Below are positions 1-6,411 of a DNA stretch of 13,147 bases, one piece after another (the first letter of the stretch is position 1; every line of letters begins with the position of its first letter). This DNA comes from Chthonomonadaceae bacterium (lineage in GTDB: Bacteria; Armatimonadota; Chthonomonadetes; Chthonomonadales; Chthonomonadaceae), in the NCBI GenBank assembly GCA_025355115.1, contig JANXLO010000239.1, forward strand, positions 1-13,147, given 5' to 3'. The translations under genes were made by a program, and so were the position numbers. The notes under the pieces are model-generated. The model was not told the origin of the DNA. It did not search any database and saw only the letters and a program-made list of their open reading frames with translations.

Positions 1-350
1 CCCACCTGTGTCTCAGCGCGAACCCGCGCGCCCTCCAGCCCTTTGCCCGCCGCCAGTATCCCCACCGGAGTGACATCGCCCTCCAGCAGGGCATTGGTCG
101 CCTGAGTCGTCCCGTGCGCTATGAACCGCACCTCCTCGGGCGCGATCCCGACACTGATCATCAACTGCTGAAGTGCCTGGACTATGCCGAGCGCAACGCC
201 CTCCACGGCGGTGTGCGACGTCGGCACCTTCACCTGCCCGAGCAGCTCGCCCGTCCCCTCCTCCAGAGCCACCGCATCCGTAAAAGTTCCGCCCACATCG
301 ATACCGATGCGGACGGCGCGGGTTGGTACTAGCAAGTCTGAGGTGTCCAC
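1..350 (-). CDS. Hydantoinase/oxoprolinase family protein, N-terminal part (cut by left edge)
   Basis: About 116 codons are visible, reading leftward and leaving the window. Residues 15-25 read IGIDVGGTFTD, the phosphate-binding loop that opens HyuA/OplA-type subunits (actin-like ATPase fold). Residues 77-91 read IAHGTTQATNALLEG, the second conserved motif of that N-terminal domain. Such proteins hydrolyse or carboxylate cyclic amides and related substrates (hydantoins, 5-oxoproline, acetone, acetophenone) with ATP; the substrate cannot be read from this fragment. The likely start is GTG at 350, a short distance before the first strand; the ribosome binding site is weak (AAAGG about 10 nt upstream). 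It lies 62 bp after the phosphorylase stop on the same strand and may be the last or next gene of the same transcript. The family call is firm; the exact start is not. Confidence 0.85.
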   Translation of the reverse strand, partial: MDTSDLLVPTRAVRIGIDVGGTFTDAVALEEGTGELLGQVKVPTSHTAVEGVALGIVQALQQLMISVGIAPEEVRFIAHGTTQATNALLEGDVTPVGILAAGKGLEGARVRAETQV

Positions 351-412
351 TGTATTCAAACCTTTTACACTTTCCGAACAGAACCTTTACACATATGTGA
401 GCGGCTGATCCG
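351..412 (-). repeat. Imperfect direct repeats and a 10-bp palindrome in the gap before the hydantoinase gene
   Basis: On the plus strand, AACC-TTTT-ACAC (359-370) and AACC-TTT-ACAC (382-392) form a near-perfect direct repeat 23 bp apart, about two helical turns. The second copy abuts the palindrome CACATATGTG (390-399). The arrangement resembles an operator but matches no motif I can name, and I see no good sigma-70 promoter here. The regulatory role is inference. Confidence 0.3.
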
Positions 413-1228
413 TTAGCCAACTTTGGCGTGCGCGAGGGAATGATGGGCGGGACAGTCGAGGTCGAGAGGGATGCGGGCGATCATCTCCAGGATGACTGTC
501 TTGATGCGCTCGGCGTTACGGCGGAAGACGGCGTAGACCTCCGCGGAGGTGACAGGCGAGGCCTCCCCTGCGGCTACAAGCCCCGAGTCGTAGTCGGTGA
601 TGAGAGAGATGTTGACGACGGCTATCTCCTGCTCCAACGCGAGATGGGCTTCAGGATAAGCGGTCATGCCGACTGCCGACCAGCCCATCTGCGTGAACCA
701 TCTGCTTTCGGCCTTGGTGGAGAAGCGCGGCCCCTGAATCACTACAAGGGTTCCTGATTCGTGCACGAGGATATTCTGTTCTCGGATAACCTCGATCGCC
801 AGCCTTCGCAGGAGCAGGCAGTAGGGATCGGCGCTGCTGACGTGATGGACTTCCGGGCCGTCGTAGAACGTATCTCGCCGCCCGTTCGTGCGATCCACGT
901 ACTGATCGCAGACGACGAAATGCTCCGGCTCGAGCGCCGACTGCAGGCTTCCTACTGCGCATGGGCTGAGCAGGTAGCGGACGCCGAGGCTCTTCATCGC
1001 CCAGACGTTGGCGCGATAGTTGATGGCGTGCGGAGGAATGGTGTGGTGCCGACCGTGCCGGGGCAGAAACGCCACTCGCCGTCCTGCGTAGTCCGCCAGA
1101 AACAGGCTATCGCTCGGCGGGCCGTACGGGGTCTCGACCTTAATCTCCTGCACCTTCTCCAGCAGGGAGTAGAAGCCGCTGCCCCCGAACACCCCGATGT
1201 CGGCTACCGGCCCTTGCTCCTCGTTCAT
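413..1228 (-). CDS. S-methyl-5'-thioadenosine phosphorylase / purine nucleoside phosphorylase (PNP/MTAP family 2)
   Basis: The 271-residue cytosolic enzyme splits a purine nucleoside with phosphate. For MTAP the products are adenine and 5-methylthioribose-1-phosphate, in methionine salvage and polyamine by-product recycling. Visible motifs: GVFGGSGFY at 12-20 (phosphate loop), PRHGRHHTIPPHAINYRAN at 56-74, GPRFSTKAES at 166-175, and GMTAYPE at 187-193. TDYD at 211-214 keeps both aspartates that recognise the 6-amino group of adenine in MTAP enzymes, which favours MTA or adenosine over inosine or guanosine. The usual Asn of the NMT motif is Gly here. Length is normal for the family. The ATG overlaps the RNase III stop by 4 nt (ATGA), with GGGAG about 10 nt upstream, so its translation is probably coupled to rnc. 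The family is sure; adenine specificity is inferred. Confidence 0.9.
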   Translation of the reverse strand: MNEEQGPVADIGVFGGSGFYSLLEKVQEIKVETPYGPPSDSLFLADYAGRRVAFLPRHGRHHTIPPHAINYRANVWAMKSLGVRYLLSPCAVGSLQSALEPEHFVVCDQYVDRTNGRRDTFYDGPEVHHVSSADPYCLLLRRLAIEVIREQNILVHESGTLVVIQGPRFSTKAESRWFTQMGWSAVGMTAYPEAHLALEQEIAVVNISLITDYDSGLVAAGEASPVTSAEVYAVFRRNAERIKTVILEMIARIPLDLDCPAHHSLAHAKVG

Positions 1229-2025
1229 GCGCGAAAATCTCCCATAGCATCGCTTGTGTCGTCAATCGTTATTTCCGCTCTCTCGTCGGACATTGCGGGC
1301 AGGAAGCGGGGAAGGTTGTTCAGGGCGTCCAGGGCGGCGGCCTGCTCCGCCTCCTTCTTGCTCTTCCCAGAGCCGGTTCCGATGATGACCTCGCCCAGGA
1401 CGGCTTCGGCGAGGAAAGTCTTGTCGTGCTCCTGCCCCTCTTCGTTGGCGATCAGGTAGAGAGGGGCCTGGCGTAGCGCGGCCTGAGTCCGCTCCTGAAG
1501 CGCGGATTTGAAGTCATGCCGATGGGTATCAATGACGACGGCATGGAGGGTCTCCAGGAGAGCATTGCGAACGACGCGCCGCGCCGCCACGATGCCTCGA
1601 TCCAGATAGACGGCCGCGATGATCGCCTCGAAGGCGTCAGCGAGTATGGAACGTCGTCGTCGGCCGCCCGAAGCGGCCTCGCTCACGCTCATCACGAGGA
1701 ACTCCTCCAGGCCGATCCGCTTCGCCGCCTCCGCCAGTGCCGTCTCGCTCACGACGTAGGCTTTCGACTTCGCCAGATCGCCCTCGCTGTGCTGCGGGTA
1801 GAGCCGAAACAGAGTCTCGCACACCACGAGGCCCAACACCGAGTCGCCTAGAAACTCCAGCCGCTCGTTGCTCTCGAAGTGGTTTTTGGCGGCAGCGGAG
1901 CGATGAGTGAGAGCTCGCTTCAGCAGTGCCAGGTCCCGAAACTGCACGCCAAGTAGGGCTTGAAGCTTTGTCAGCGCGGCCTCTTCGCTGCTATTTTCGA
2001 GAATTTCGGTCTCCTTGGCGGACAC
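1225..2025 (-). CDS. rnc: Ribonuclease III
   Basis: This dsRNA endonuclease (266 aa) processes rRNA precursors and structured mRNAs as a homodimer. The catalytic domain spans about residues 17-163. Its signature NERLEFLGD is at 53-61, with acidic catalytic residues E57 and D61, and the second acidic cluster is D130/E133 in ILADAFEA. A C-terminal dsRNA-binding domain runs from about 171 (DFKSALQE) to 235, ending in the GKSKKEAEQAAA helix at 220-231. A short charged tail of about 25 residues follows. The start is GTG, sharing its first G with the TAG stop of the upstream aminotransferase (TAGTG). Only a weak GGA precedes it, so translation is probably by termination-reinitiation. Linkage to an aminotransferase and a purine phosphorylase instead of era/acpP is not the commonest rnc context. 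Confidence 0.96.
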   Translation of the reverse strand: MSAKETEILENSSEEAALTKLQALLGVQFRDLALLKRALTHRSAAAKNHFESNERLEFLGDSVLGLVVCETLFRLYPQHSEGDLAKSKAYVVSETALAEAAKRIGLEEFLVMSVSEAASGGRRRRSILADAFEAIIAAVYLDRGIVAARRVVRNALLETLHAVVIDTHRHDFKSALQERTQAALRQAPLYLIANEEGQEHDKTFLAEAVLGEVIIGTGSGKSKKEAEQAAALDALNNLPRFLPAMSDERAEITIDDTSDAMGDFRA

Positions 2026-3221
2026 TATTCCAGTCGGCGCACGGCCGCGTCCATGCGCTCCACGCCTTTCGCTATGTTCTCCGAGGAGACGGCATAGGAG
2101 AGGCGTACGTAGTGGTCTGCGCCGAAGCCGGAGCCAGGAATGACGGCGACGTTGGCGGTTTCCAGCAAATAGGTGGAGAAGGCGTCGGAGCCGGTGATCT
2201 CATGCCCTCCTGCGCGCTTGCCGATAAGTTCCGAGATGTCCGGAAAAGCGTAGAAAGCGCCGCCCGGGAGCCGGCAACTGACGCCCGGGATAGCGTTCAG
2301 TTTGTCAACGATAAGATTGCGGCGCTCCTCAAAGGCTTTCCGCATCTCCTCGACCGGCTCCGTGGGGCCGTTGAGGGCGGCGACAGCGGCTTTCTGCGCG
2401 ATGGAGACCGGGTTTGAGGTGGACTGATCCTGCAATCGGCCCATCGCGGCGATGAGGTCGGCGTTGGCGGAGGCCGTGTAGCCGATGCGCCATCCGGTCA
2501 TAGAATAGGCCTTCGAGCAGCCGTTCACGGTGAGGGTGCGCTGGAATATCTCATCGCCCAGCGAGGCGGGGCTGAGATGCTCGCGGCCGTCGTAGAGCAG
2601 CTTTTCATAGATTTCGTCGCTGACGAGCGTCAGATCCTGCTGAATGACGAGGGAGGCCAGCTCCTTGACCATCCGCCGAGTGGCGACTCCGCCTGTCGGA
2701 TTAGATGGCGAGTTGAGGATGAGCGCTTTGGTGCGCGGGGTGATGGCGGCCCGCACTGCATCGCGAGTCGGCATGAAGTCGTTTTCCGGTAGGGTGGGGA
2801 CGAAGACGGGAACGCCGTCCGCCAGCTTCACCTGCTCGGGGTAGGAGACCCAATAGGGCACGGGAATGAGAACCTCATCGCCGGGATCGAGCAGCGCCTG
2901 AAAAATGTTGTAGAGCGAATGCTTCGCGCCCAACGAGACGATCACATTTTTCCGCTCGTAGCGCAGGCCGTTGTCGCGCAACAGTTTGGCGGTGATCGCG
3001 TCTCGCAGCTCATCGGATCCGCTGCTTGGCGTGTATTTTGTGTAGCCTGCATCGAGGGCGTCCTTGGCGGCCTGCTTGATGTGAGCGGGCGTGTCGAAAT
3101 CCGGCTCGCCCGCGCCGAAGTTGACCACATCGATGCCCTGCGCCTGAAGCGCTTTGGCTTTCGCCGTGATGCCCATGGTGGGCGAGGGGGCGGCGTTGCG
3201 CGCTCGCTCCGAGATCTTCAT
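2025..3221 (-). CDS. aspC: Pyridoxal-phosphate aminotransferase, aspartate aminotransferase type (class I, 1-beta-like)
   Basis: The 398-residue cytosolic enzyme transfers an amino group between aspartate and 2-oxoglutarate. Some 1-beta relatives also use prephenate, making arogenate for Tyr/Phe synthesis. Visible fold-type I residues: N174 in NSPSNPTGG, D202 and Y205 in SDEIYEKL, PLP-binding K237 in GCSKAYSMTGWRIGY, R245 for phosphate, and R373 in HYVRLSY for the substrate alpha-carboxylate. The GAKHSLYNIFQALLDP stretch near residues 98-113 and PYWVSYPE at 122-129 are typical of the Thermus/rhizobial 1-beta group. I chose ATG at 3221, not the in-frame GTG at 3287, because AAGGAA lies 9 nt upstream and the MKISERA start matches family N termini. 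It follows the zinc-ribbon gene by 67 bp and overlaps rnc by 1 nt. Exact substrate range is not readable. Confidence 0.93.
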   Translation of the reverse strand: MKISERARNAAPSPTMGITAKAKALQAQGIDVVNFGAGEPDFDTPAHIKQAAKDALDAGYTKYTPSSGSDELRDAITAKLLRDNGLRYERKNVIVSLGAKHSLYNIFQALLDPGDEVLIPVPYWVSYPEQVKLADGVPVFVPTLPENDFMPTRDAVRAAITPRTKALILNSPSNPTGGVATRRMVKELASLVIQQDLTLVSDEIYEKLLYDGREHLSPASLGDEIFQRTLTVNGCSKAYSMTGWRIGYTASANADLIAAMGRLQDQSTSNPVSIAQKAAVAALNGPTEPVEEMRKAFEERRNLIVDKLNAIPGVSCRLPGGAFYAFPDISELIGKRAGGHEITGSDAFSTYLLETANVAVIPGSGFGADHYVRLSYAVSSENIAKGVERMDAAVRRLE

Positions 3222-3230
3222 TGTCAGGTA

Positions 3231-3236
3231 TTCCTT
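3231..3236 (-). promoter_or_regulatory. Ribosome binding site deciding the aminotransferase start
   Basis: AAGGAA on the minus strand sits 9 nt before ATG at 3221. The alternative GTG at 3287, 1 nt after the upstream stop codon, has no comparable site, and its 22 extra residues do not look like the family N terminus. Confidence 0.7.
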
Positions 3237-3288
3237 TCCGAACGGCACCGATGCACCGCGTCGGGCAAATTTCGTCTCTTCGGTCACC

Positions 3289-4461
3289 TCAGTGCTTCCC
3301 GGCGATGTAAGTGGCCGTGAAAAGCACTGCGGATGCGGTTATGAATACGACAAGGCTCCACTTTGTCCACTGACGCTGCACAAATTTCAGCTGCGAGACG
3401 GTTGTGTAGCGGCCGCTGCGCCAGGCGATGACGTTGCCCTTCATCCCCAGGTAGAGCGTCTTGATCACCCAGAGCAGAGCGAAGCTTCCGATGAAGATCA
3501 GCCCGACGATAAGGCTTGCCGCCTGATCGTCGGCATTGCCGCCACGCAGGTCGGAAGAGGACATAGTGGACATACCAAGTATGAGCACGAGCCAGCAGAA
3601 AAGGCCGATAGCTCCTAGCAGGCCCCAGCCGGGGGCGCGATGGGTGAACGCCCAGAGAGTGGAGTTGAGCGCCGCGGCCCAGTTCCAGCCTTTTCGAACC
3701 TCCTCGGGGACGCCAGTCAGAGGGTCCGCTCCTCGCCCGGCATAGGCGCCTGGGGCGGCGAAGACTGGACTTGTCCCCGGCGCATTCAGGGCACGTGCGT
3801 CGAGATAGGTGGTGACCGTCGGGTCGTAGGGATTGGCAATCATTCCCAGGGGGACAGTGCAGAACGGGCAGGTGAGGACACTATAGGCCAGCATATTGCC
3901 GCATACCTTGCACTGATTCGGGGCATACGCTGCCTGTCCGGGGTAGCCGCCGCCGTAAGCGGGCGGCATCTGCCCATATCCCTGCTGGCCTCCGCCTGCC
4001 CCATAAGCGGGCGGAGAGCCGCCATAGGGAGAGCTTGGCGGCAACGGAGAGTATGTGGGATAGGCGGGAGGAGCATTGGAAGGAGAGGCGTATGGAGCGT
4101 TGTTTGGATGAGGCGGCTGGTACTGCGGATAGTTGGGATAGGGCTGAGCCGGATACTGCGGGCCATGAGAAGCCACAGGGCCGGAGCCAAGATAGGGTTG
4201 CTCCGCTACCTGATAGCTCGGATAGCCGGACAGCGCGGGGCTGGGAGTCGGCTGTGACATCTGTCCCCAGACGTGAGGCGTGGGGCCCTGCATAGGCGGG
4301 ATAGTCGGAGGCTGCGACATAGCAGGGACGGTCGGAGCGGGAAATGTGTGCTGTGGTGGAACAGGCGCGACGGCTGTGTTTTCCGGCAGCAGCGATGCGC
4401 CGCATGCGGTGCATTCCGGTGCGCTTCCCGCATTCCACTGAGCGCATTTCGGGCAGAACAT
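3289..4461 (-). CDS. Zinc-ribbon membrane protein with long Pro/Tyr/Gly/Gln-rich linker
   Basis: The 390-residue protein has clear architecture and unknown function. Residues 3-20 form a CxxC-x10-CxxC zinc ribbon (C3, C6, C17, C20). Residues about 30-180 are a low-complexity linker rich in Pro, Tyr, Gly, Gln and Ser, presumably disordered. A second CxxC-x10-CxxC ribbon follows (C184, C187, C198, C201). The C-terminal part has a Trp-rich entry (GWNWAAALN near 258) and three membrane segments at about 278-298, 315-335 and 368-387. Between the last two, LGMKGNVIAWRSGRY and FVQRQWTKW resemble a membrane domain I associate with other zinc-ribbon proteins; that link is from memory. ATG at 4461 has AAGGAG 9 nt upstream; ATG at 4467 is too close to that site. 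It heads the aminotransferase-rnc-phosphorylase string. A membrane or envelope role is inferred. Confidence 0.8.
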   Translation of the reverse strand: MFCPKCAQWNAGSAPECTACGASLLPENTAVAPVPPQHTFPAPTVPAMSQPPTIPPMQGPTPHVWGQMSQPTPSPALSGYPSYQVAEQPYLGSGPVASHGPQYPAQPYPNYPQYQPPHPNNAPYASPSNAPPAYPTYSPLPPSSPYGGSPPAYGAGGGQQGYGQMPPAYGGGYPGQAAYAPNQCKVCGNMLAYSVLTCPFCTVPLGMIANPYDPTVTTYLDARALNAPGTSPVFAAPGAYAGRGADPLTGVPEEVRKGWNWAAALNSTLWAFTHRAPGWGLLGAIGLFCWLVLILGMSTMSSSDLRGGNADDQAASLIVGLIFIGSFALLWVIKTLYLGMKGNVIAWRSGRYTTVSQLKFVQRQWTKWSLVVFITASAVLFTATYIAGKH

Positions 4462-4470
4462 CCCCATACT

Positions 4471-4476
4471 CTCCTT
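4471..4476 (-). promoter_or_regulatory. Ribosome binding site deciding the zinc-ribbon protein start
   Basis: A perfect AAGGAG on the minus strand lies 9 nt before ATG at 4461 and only 3 nt before ATG at 4467. It excludes the longer reading (start near 4695), which would add 76-78 residues that look unlike protein. Confidence 0.75.
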
Positions 4477-4579
4477 CCAGCAATCCGCACTCGCACTCGC
4501 AAAATCAAATCGAAAATCCAGCGCTCGCACCAGCCGACTTCCGAACAGAAAGGGCGTGACCCCGAGCGTTGCGTTCCAG

Positions 4580-4590
4580 ATAATATTGTA
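4580..4590 (-). promoter_or_regulatory. Possible -10 element upstream of the zinc-ribbon gene
   Basis: TACAATATTAT on the minus strand contains TACAAT (5 of 6 against TATAAT) and TATTAT, in otherwise GC-rich DNA about 120 bp before the start codon. No consensus -35 lies 16-18 bp upstream (TCCCGA or AACTAC), so only a weak or activator-dependent promoter is suggested. Confidence 0.3.
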
Positions 4591-4619
4591 CCTCCGTTCC
4601 GGGTAGTTCGGGATAGGTC

Positions 4620-4661
4620 GCTCTCCCAGCCGACAAGTTCCGGCCAGTCGGGTGGGAGAGC
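4620..4661 (-). other. 42-nt two-part hairpin just after the small ORF stop
   Basis: The arms are GCTCTCCCA/TGGGAGAGC (9 bp, perfect), then one C-C mismatch on the minus strand, then CCGAC/GTCGG (5 bp) around a 12-nt loop. It starts 8 nt after the TAG of the 41-residue ORF and ends about 160 nt before the zinc-ribbon start. No T-tract follows on either strand, so it is a poor intrinsic terminator. It could be an mRNA-stabilising or processing structure (RNase III is encoded downstream) or part of an attenuator. Confidence 0.5.
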
Positions 4662-4669
4662 ACTGCTGG

Positions 4670-4795
4670 CTAGGGATTGTGGCCATACTGGGCACTCACG
4701 CTGGTGCCGAGTACACGGGCGCGACGGCTGGCGCGGTTCATCTGCACCCTGACGGAGTTCAGATCATATTTAAGTGCATCGATTTCGGAAGTCAT
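4670..4795 (-). CDS. Possible small coiled-coil protein (41 aa)
   Basis: From ATG at 4795 to TAG at 4670 the frame gives a 41-residue, basic, soluble peptide with no known relative. Residues I5, L8, L12, V15, M19 and A22 fall exactly on a/d heptad positions, so a short coiled coil followed by a basic stretch (RASRRAR, 21-27) is predicted. Codons use mostly G/C in third position, as in neighbouring genes. The frame stays open upstream to 4927 and reads plausibly just before the ATG, so a longer form is possible. No good ribosome binding site is seen before 4795, the main reason for doubt. A strong hairpin begins 8 nt after the stop. Confidence 0.35.
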   Translation of the reverse strand: MTSEIDALKYDLNSVRVQMNRASRRARVLGTSVSAQYGHNP

Positions 4796-4912
4796 TACTT
4801 TGAAGTATCCGTACTCGAAATCCCCGCTGGTCAGCCTGATGAGAAGAAACCTCTGGGGCGAAGCGGGTGAATTTAGTTGCAAATGTAGTGTAACCCTATG
4901 ATAGCAGGGGAG

Positions 4913-4928
4913 AGTGACGTGCATCACG
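4913..4928 (-). promoter_or_regulatory. CRP/FNR-family-like palindromic site
   Basis: On the minus strand the core is GTGA-TGCACG-TCAC, two inverted 4-bp half sites with a 6-bp spacer, the geometry of CRP-family operators (TGTGA-N6-TCACA). Its 14-bp core differs at one position from the core of the site at 9151-9166. It lies upstream of the small ORF and of the zinc-ribbon gene string. The regulator is not in the window. Confidence 0.5.
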
Positions 4929-4975
4929 CCGGAATGTGCTCTCCATCACACTTCTGGGAACGCGCTGGAGCGGAC

Positions 4976-5007
4976 GAAAAATCCCCGCCTCTTCCGATGA
5001 AAAGGCG
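4976..5007 (-). terminator. Intrinsic terminator for the 327-residue gene
   Basis: On the minus strand, CGCCTTTTC and GAAGAGGCG form a 9-bp stem with one G-U pair and an ATCG tetraloop, followed after 4 nt by TTTTT. It lies about 155 nt past the stop codon at 5163. This is the best rho-independent terminator in the window, and it separates that gene from the zinc-ribbon string. Confidence 0.7.
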
Positions 5008-5162
5008 TGGACTATCTGTGCGAGGGGACGGTGCAGATGTGGGAGCGGCGTATCGATTCAGCGCGGGCAAGGGTCGCCGAGGCGACAGACGGCGATGCCC
5101 ACGGCGTTCGTGCTATACCCTGCGATAGCGGGTGTGGTGCCAGGCAGTGCTTTAACCTCTCA

Positions 5163-6146
5163 TTATGTGAGTGGGCGGGCGGCGGCACGGACCCAGGGAT
5201 GCTGATCGAAGCGCAGTTGGTGGAGAGTTTTCAGGACGTCAGGATGATGCTCATGCGTCAGGCGTCGTGCGGCAAGTATTTTGAGGGTGGAAGTTCCTGC
5301 GCGGGCAAGATAGACCAGCTCGCGCAACACAGACTCGGAGAGGTGCTGTGAAGAAGGTGTAAGTAGTGCATCCGCGACTGCGGGCAGGCTCCATTTTGCG
5401 AGGACAGCCTGCCGCAGCCAGTCGTAGGCACGGATCGCCTGGCCCGCCTCGAAGTATTGAGCGGCATAGCGCAGTCGATTGGAGGCGAAATCTCGCCGGT
5501 TTTTGATCGTTTCTTGGAGGAAAGCAGCCGCCAATAAAGAGGAGTCATCGGAGATTTCGGCTTCGCGTTGGGCACGCTCGGGGTAAGCGGCGCTGTGCTC
5601 CAGCCAGCGGCAGAGTGCTTCCTGGGCGATGATGGAGCGAGGGGAAGTTTTCACGTTGGCTCGGTCTAGAGTGAGTGCGTAGCCGAAATGACCACGAAAA
5701 ATCTCCGGCAGGTCGGATGTCATCTGGCCCGCGCCATCATGCCAGTATGTGCGCCCATCATCTGCTTTTATCAGCCGCGCGTGGGATAGGATGATCGGGT
5801 CGGAGTTTTCGGGCGGGGGGGTTGCATCGTCGATCTCCTCAGGCGGCAGAAGCTCCAGGGCGCCGTCGAATGCGAGCAGGCAGACCTCCGTTTCCTCATC
5901 AGCCGCCGAGATCAGATGGTTAGCATTCCCCTGAAACGGATGCAGTTTCGCCTCGACGCCGAGCGCGGCAAGGCCTGGCATGAGGAGGTAAATCAGATCG
6001 CTCGCGATAAGAACGACGCCTGAACGTCGGGCCACTTTGCCCGATAGCCCTGCCCGGATTGCCGTCGATATTCCCGGCGCAACCCACCGCTCCGCCGCCT
6101 GCCAGACCAGACCAAAATCCCCCGCGACTATGCTCTCCTTGGACAA
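5163..6146 (-). CDS. Hypothetical protein with HEAT-like C-terminal helices
   Basis: A 327-residue protein that I do not recognise. No signal peptide or convincing membrane span is visible, so it is probably cytosolic. Residues 42-68 (GVVLIASDLIYLLMPGL onward) look like a buried strand-helix unit of an alpha/beta fold. Residues 100-120 are an acidic, Pro-rich linker. From about 170 to the end the chain is helical. The last 40 residues (TLKILAARRLTHEHHPDVLK then FDQHPWVRAAA) have the spacing of HEAT-like repeats, which usually bind protein partners. The start is TTG at 6146, supported by AAGGGAG 5 nt upstream; no nearby ATG fits. It is a single-gene unit, divergent from sodA across 273 bp, with its own terminator. 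Expressed coding sequence is likely; function is unknown. Confidence 0.75.
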   Translation of the reverse strand: MSKESIVAGDFGLVWQAAERWVAPGISTAIRAGLSGKVARRSGVVLIASDLIYLLMPGLAALGVEAKLHPFQGNANHLISAADEETEVCLLAFDGALELLPPEEIDDATPPPENSDPIILSHARLIKADDGRTYWHDGAGQMTSDLPEIFRGHFGYALTLDRANVKTSPRSIIAQEALCRWLEHSAAYPERAQREAEISDDSSLLAAAFLQETIKNRRDFASNRLRYAAQYFEAGQAIRAYDWLRQAVLAKWSLPAVADALLTPSSQHLSESVLRELVYLARAGTSTLKILAARRLTHEHHPDVLKTLHQLRFDQHPWVRAAARPLT

Positions 6147-6239
6147 CTGCTCTCCCTTGCTGACCGTTCAGCCTCTTTTTGCCGCTGCACTACTGTGAGT
6201 TTACCTCGAACAAGAGTCGGCCATCACGCACTATCCGCC

Positions 6240-6260
6240 TTCTCTGCTCGTAATAGAGAA
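6240..6260. promoter_or_regulatory. Inverted repeat between divergent genes, possible operator
   Basis: TTCTCT-N9-AGAGAA is a perfect 6-bp inverted repeat spanning 21 bp. It lies 94 bp from the TTG of the 327-residue gene and 160 bp from sodA. The size and place suit a dimeric repressor site, but I cannot match it to Fur, MntR, PerR or any other named box. Confidence 0.3.
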
Positions 6261-6340
6261 TGCCGCTGGTTCGCTCGAATCTCCTGCTCGGTTCGGCAGG
6301 GAATCGCGTCAGCCGCGAAGTAACTAACAGGGAGAGAGGC

Positions 6341-6385
6341 ATGCGACCCAGTCCGTGCCTCGGACGCCCCGCTCGACGGGCCTGA
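6341..6385 (+). CDS. Upstream ORF in the sodA leader (14 codons)
   Basis: ATG CGA ... GCC TGA encodes MRPSPCLGRPARRA. It has a good ribosome binding site of its own (AGGGAG at 6329-6334, 6 nt before ATG) and ends 34 nt before the sodA ATG. Two small hairpins lie inside it: GTCCG-N5-CGGAC at 6351-6365 and CCCG-N5-CGGG at 6368-6380. The peptide has one Cys, four Arg and three Pro. It could be a regulatory leader peptide whose translation affects sodA. Translation itself is inferred only from the ribosome binding site. Confidence 0.35.
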   Translation: MRPSPCLGRPARRA

Positions 6386-6405
6386 AGCCTGCGAACGATC
6401 CCTTC

Positions 6406-6411
6406 AAGGAG
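6406..6411 (+). promoter_or_regulatory. Ribosome binding site deciding the sodA start
   Basis: AAGGAG lies 8 nt before ATG at 6420. The in-frame TTG at 6414 is only 2 nt away from it and is rejected as the start. Confidence 0.85.

Larger units (their letters stand above)
4796..5162. other. Gene-poor spacer holding a terminator and a CRP-like site
   Basis: These 367 bp carry no ORF I can defend. From right to left on the minus strand they hold the 3' region of the 327-residue gene, its terminator (4976-5007), a palindrome resembling a CRP/FNR site (4913-4928), and two AT-richer -10 candidates: TATCAT (4903-4898) and TACACT (4892-4887). The palindrome centre is 28.5 bp from the first base of TACACT, within 1 bp of the spacing used in class II CRP/FNR activation. 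The plus-strand frame from 5007 has no ribosome binding site and runs antisense into the neighbouring gene. Confidence 0.5.

Noticed and set aside
13..420. Minus-strand open frame of 135 codons covering the left edge
   Set aside because: It is a shifted frame of the hydantoinase gene; the true frame carries the IGIDVGGTFTD and HGTT motifs.
761..1459. Long plus-strand open frame (232 codons) over the phosphorylase and rnc
   Set aside because: It lies antisense to two clearly identified genes and shows no recognisable motifs; it is a by-product of GC-rich codon use.
3222..3287. GTG start for the aminotransferase at 3287
   Set aside because: It has a weak ribosome binding site and adds residues foreign to the family; ATG at 3221 has AAGGAA at 9 nt.
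3640..4257. Plus-strand open frame of 205 codons
   Set aside because: It is antisense to the Pro/Tyr/Gly-rich linker of the zinc-ribbon protein, and its repetitive composition mirrors that linker.
3880..4360. Tandem DNA repeat in the zinc-ribbon gene
   Set aside because: The repetition follows Pro/Tyr/Gly/Gln codon use and has no regular period, so it is low-complexity coding sequence and not a separate repeat element.
4620..4661. Hairpin as a rho-independent terminator
   Set aside because: No T-run follows on either strand, so it is listed as a structure of unknown role.
4462..4695. N-terminal extension of the zinc-ribbon protein
   Set aside because: The extra 76-78 residues have no domain character and run through the 42-nt hairpin and the -10 candidate, while AAGGAG points to ATG at 4461.
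5007..5351. Plus-strand open frame starting with GTG in the spacer
   Set aside because: It has no ribosome binding site, starts in the terminator stem and runs antisense into the 327-residue gene. The first 50 residues look mildly protein-like, so a decayed gene fragment is possible but unsupported.
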